The notes below the pieces were generated by a model that had not been told where the DNA came from, did no database searches, and saw nothing but the letters and a program-made list of their open reading frames with translations. The translations under genes were made by a program, and so were the position numbers. Source: Epiperipatus broadwayi (taxonomy: Eukaryota; Onychophora; Udeonychophora; Euonychophora; Peripatidae). Taken from it: a stretch of 64,000 nt of DNA. This document shows positions 62,473 to 64,000 of this stretch, one piece after another. Position 1 is the first letter of the stretch, and each line of letters starts with the position of its first letter. The stretch lies in the NCBI GenBank assembly GCA_028023455.1, contig JAQFVV010006293.1, forward strand, positions 4,041,059 to 4,105,058, read 5' to 3'.

Positions 62473-63812
62473 ATTACCTTAATTTTGGCTCATACACGAT
62501 AAACTCGTCTCTCCAATTCATCTCCAAAATCAAAAATACTCAAATCTCTCAGACTTCAATTATGGCTACAATGGATGTGAAGGAACTATATGGATCAATT
62601 AATCGAAAAGCATCTATCCAAATAGTACACGAAGAGCTGCTGCGAGCACATTGCCCTAATGAAAGAGTTAAATTCATTATTGCTTTCCTGTCATGGCTTG
62701 ATTCACATATATTTACACTCTTTGAAAACAAGTGGTACACAATGCAAGATGGATGGCCCATGGGCCTTCCTATCAGTGGTGTTTTATCTAGCATATATTT
62801 AAATAAATACGAGCTATCGATCCTTCCAAAATATCACAATATCAACCAAGACTTTACATATATTCGTTATGTAGACGATATCTTTATCATAACCTCTAAA
62901 GATAATACTTTAAATATACTACGTGATTTACAAAACTTAACCAAACTTTCATTCACCATCACATATGAAAATAATAAAGAACTTAAATAACTCGACCTCT
63001 CTTTATCGAGAAATCGCCGCTTAATAGATTACAAAATGATTGTTAAACCATTTGAAATTCGCAGCTGTATCCACCCTAACTATAACTCACCTGCATCACA
63101 TAAATTTGCTGGCCTTAATGCATTTTTGTTTAGAAACTTTTATTTATGTAAATATGAAGCAGACAGGAAAGAAAACATAAACAACTATATTAAAGATCTA
63201 TTAGCAGCAGGGTTCAAATTCAAAGCTATTAAAAATAAAATCATAAAATTTAATAATACAATAAACAATAACGTACCTCGCACCAATCTACCTAGAATAA
63301 CAATCCCCTACATTCCTAAAATATCTAACAAACTAATGAAAGCATTAAATGATAAATTTAACATGGCAATTAGAACTCCACCTAATTCTAATAGATTGCT
63401 TAACAACTCTAAAGACCACATTGATCGATCGTTCACCCCACATGTGGTGTACTCTATTGCCTGCCCTCAGGCTGGATGCCATGCTATATATTATGGTGAA
63501 ACGAAAGCTACAATCAATACTAGACTGGGTCAACATATTTACACATTTAACAGAGCTCAGAAAAACAGCAACACGTCCTCTGTATTCTTGGAGCATGCTA
63601 AACAATCTGGACACAACTTCACACCCGCCAATCCCATAATATTGTGCTCAGAATCAAATGATCACAAAAGAAAAAGGAGGCATTTTACATCAATGGAAAC
63701 ATCCATGCCATTAATAGAAAGGATACTTGCTTCAAGATCTCGAAGAAATGGGCTACGTAATACTAGCTTATTTGAATATTTGTATTTGCATATTTTATTA
63801 TATATTTTATGA
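62473..63812 (+). pseudogene. Penelope-like RT-endonuclease, inverted truncated copy
   Basis: The partner of the minus-strand ORF. It starts in the RT region (YLNFGSYTIN), keeps YVDD, then has a TAA at 62988-62990 where the other copy has Tyr (after KELK). It continues in the same frame through the GIY-YIG domain and shifts frame near 63673 because four bases are missing compared with the left arm, changing the C-terminus. It is non-functional. Confidence 0.9.
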
Positions 63813-63920
63813 AGGCTATGAATATGAGGCATGGATCCTCGAAAACGTTAAGCCGATAAACTTTAATACTAATTAATATCTTCTCTAATTAACAATTATA
63901 TATTTTACAAACATTATACT

Positions 63921-64000
63921 GCAAGAAATCCTTCTCCTACTGCACTTAGCAAAAAATTAGATATACTGCATATGAAGCTAAAAAGCACACCTACCAGCTC
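63921..64000 (+). CDS. LINE copy 2 ORF2, continuation (partial)
   Basis: This continues the ORF2 frame after the Penelope-like insertion (ARNPSPTALSKKLDILHMK), matching copy 1 at about 53625-53690. It is cut by the window end before the RT domain. Confidence 0.85.

Larger units (their letters stand above)
60504..63907. mobile_element. Compound Penelope-like insertion, two head-to-head copies
   Basis: 3404 bp flanked by a 13-bp target-site duplication CAAACATTATACT (60491-60503 and 63908-63920). The left copy is on the minus strand (62472 down to 60504). The right copy is on the plus strand (62473-63907) and 5'-truncated relative to the left. They are about 97-98% alike and form a 1.4-kb inverted repeat around the extra left segment (61970-62472). 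The left end has 27 extra bases (60504-60530) absent from the right. Inverted, truncated partner copies are known for Penelope-like elements, and the shared duplication shows both inserted as one event. Confidence 0.93.

Overview
The window is about three-quarters A+T. It has spliced-looking exons, tRNA-derived SINEs, non-LTR retrotransposons, Penelope-like elements, a hAT-type MITE and long microsatellites. That fits an invertebrate animal genome in a gene-poor, repeat-rich region. I cannot name the species from sequence alone.

The only host gene I can support is on the minus strand. Two exons each encode one eight-cysteine WAP (four-disulfide core) domain, at 47179-47325 and 19251-19417. 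Their splice phases are compatible, so they may be consecutive exons of one secreted multi-WAP protein with an intron of nearly 28 kb.

Left part (1-25 kb): a partial ORF at the very edge; a 4.6 kb diverged repeat (2800-7420); a cluster of ~465-bp monomers (8455-10620) leading straight into a decayed LINE (10621-13685); three tRNA-Gly-derived SINEs with perfect target-site duplications; a 5'-truncated LINE fragment (22215-23648, minus); and a 470-bp hAT MITE (23880-24349).

Middle (25-45 kb): diverged second copies of two repeat families (25840-27090 with 35610-37190; 27240-32330 with 2800-7420), AT-cored palindromes, a gag/integrase remnant of an LTR retrotransposon with a candidate LTR (about 38190-43570, minus), and a ~99% identical duplicate of 1 kb of the decayed LINE (43876-44885).

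Right part (47-64 kb): an inverted pair of Penelope-like fragments (47742-49735), then two consecutive copies of a two-ORF LINE, each starting directly after a long (TAG)n array. Copy 1 (50227-56559) is complete in length but carries two frameshifts. Copy 2 (57076 onward) is split by a 3.4-kb head-to-head Penelope-like compound insertion with a 13-bp target duplication (60504-63907). The two LINE copies begin with the same CAAGATGGC motif, end or begin on (TAG)n, and look like a microsatellite-specific family, probably of the Tx1/L1 group.
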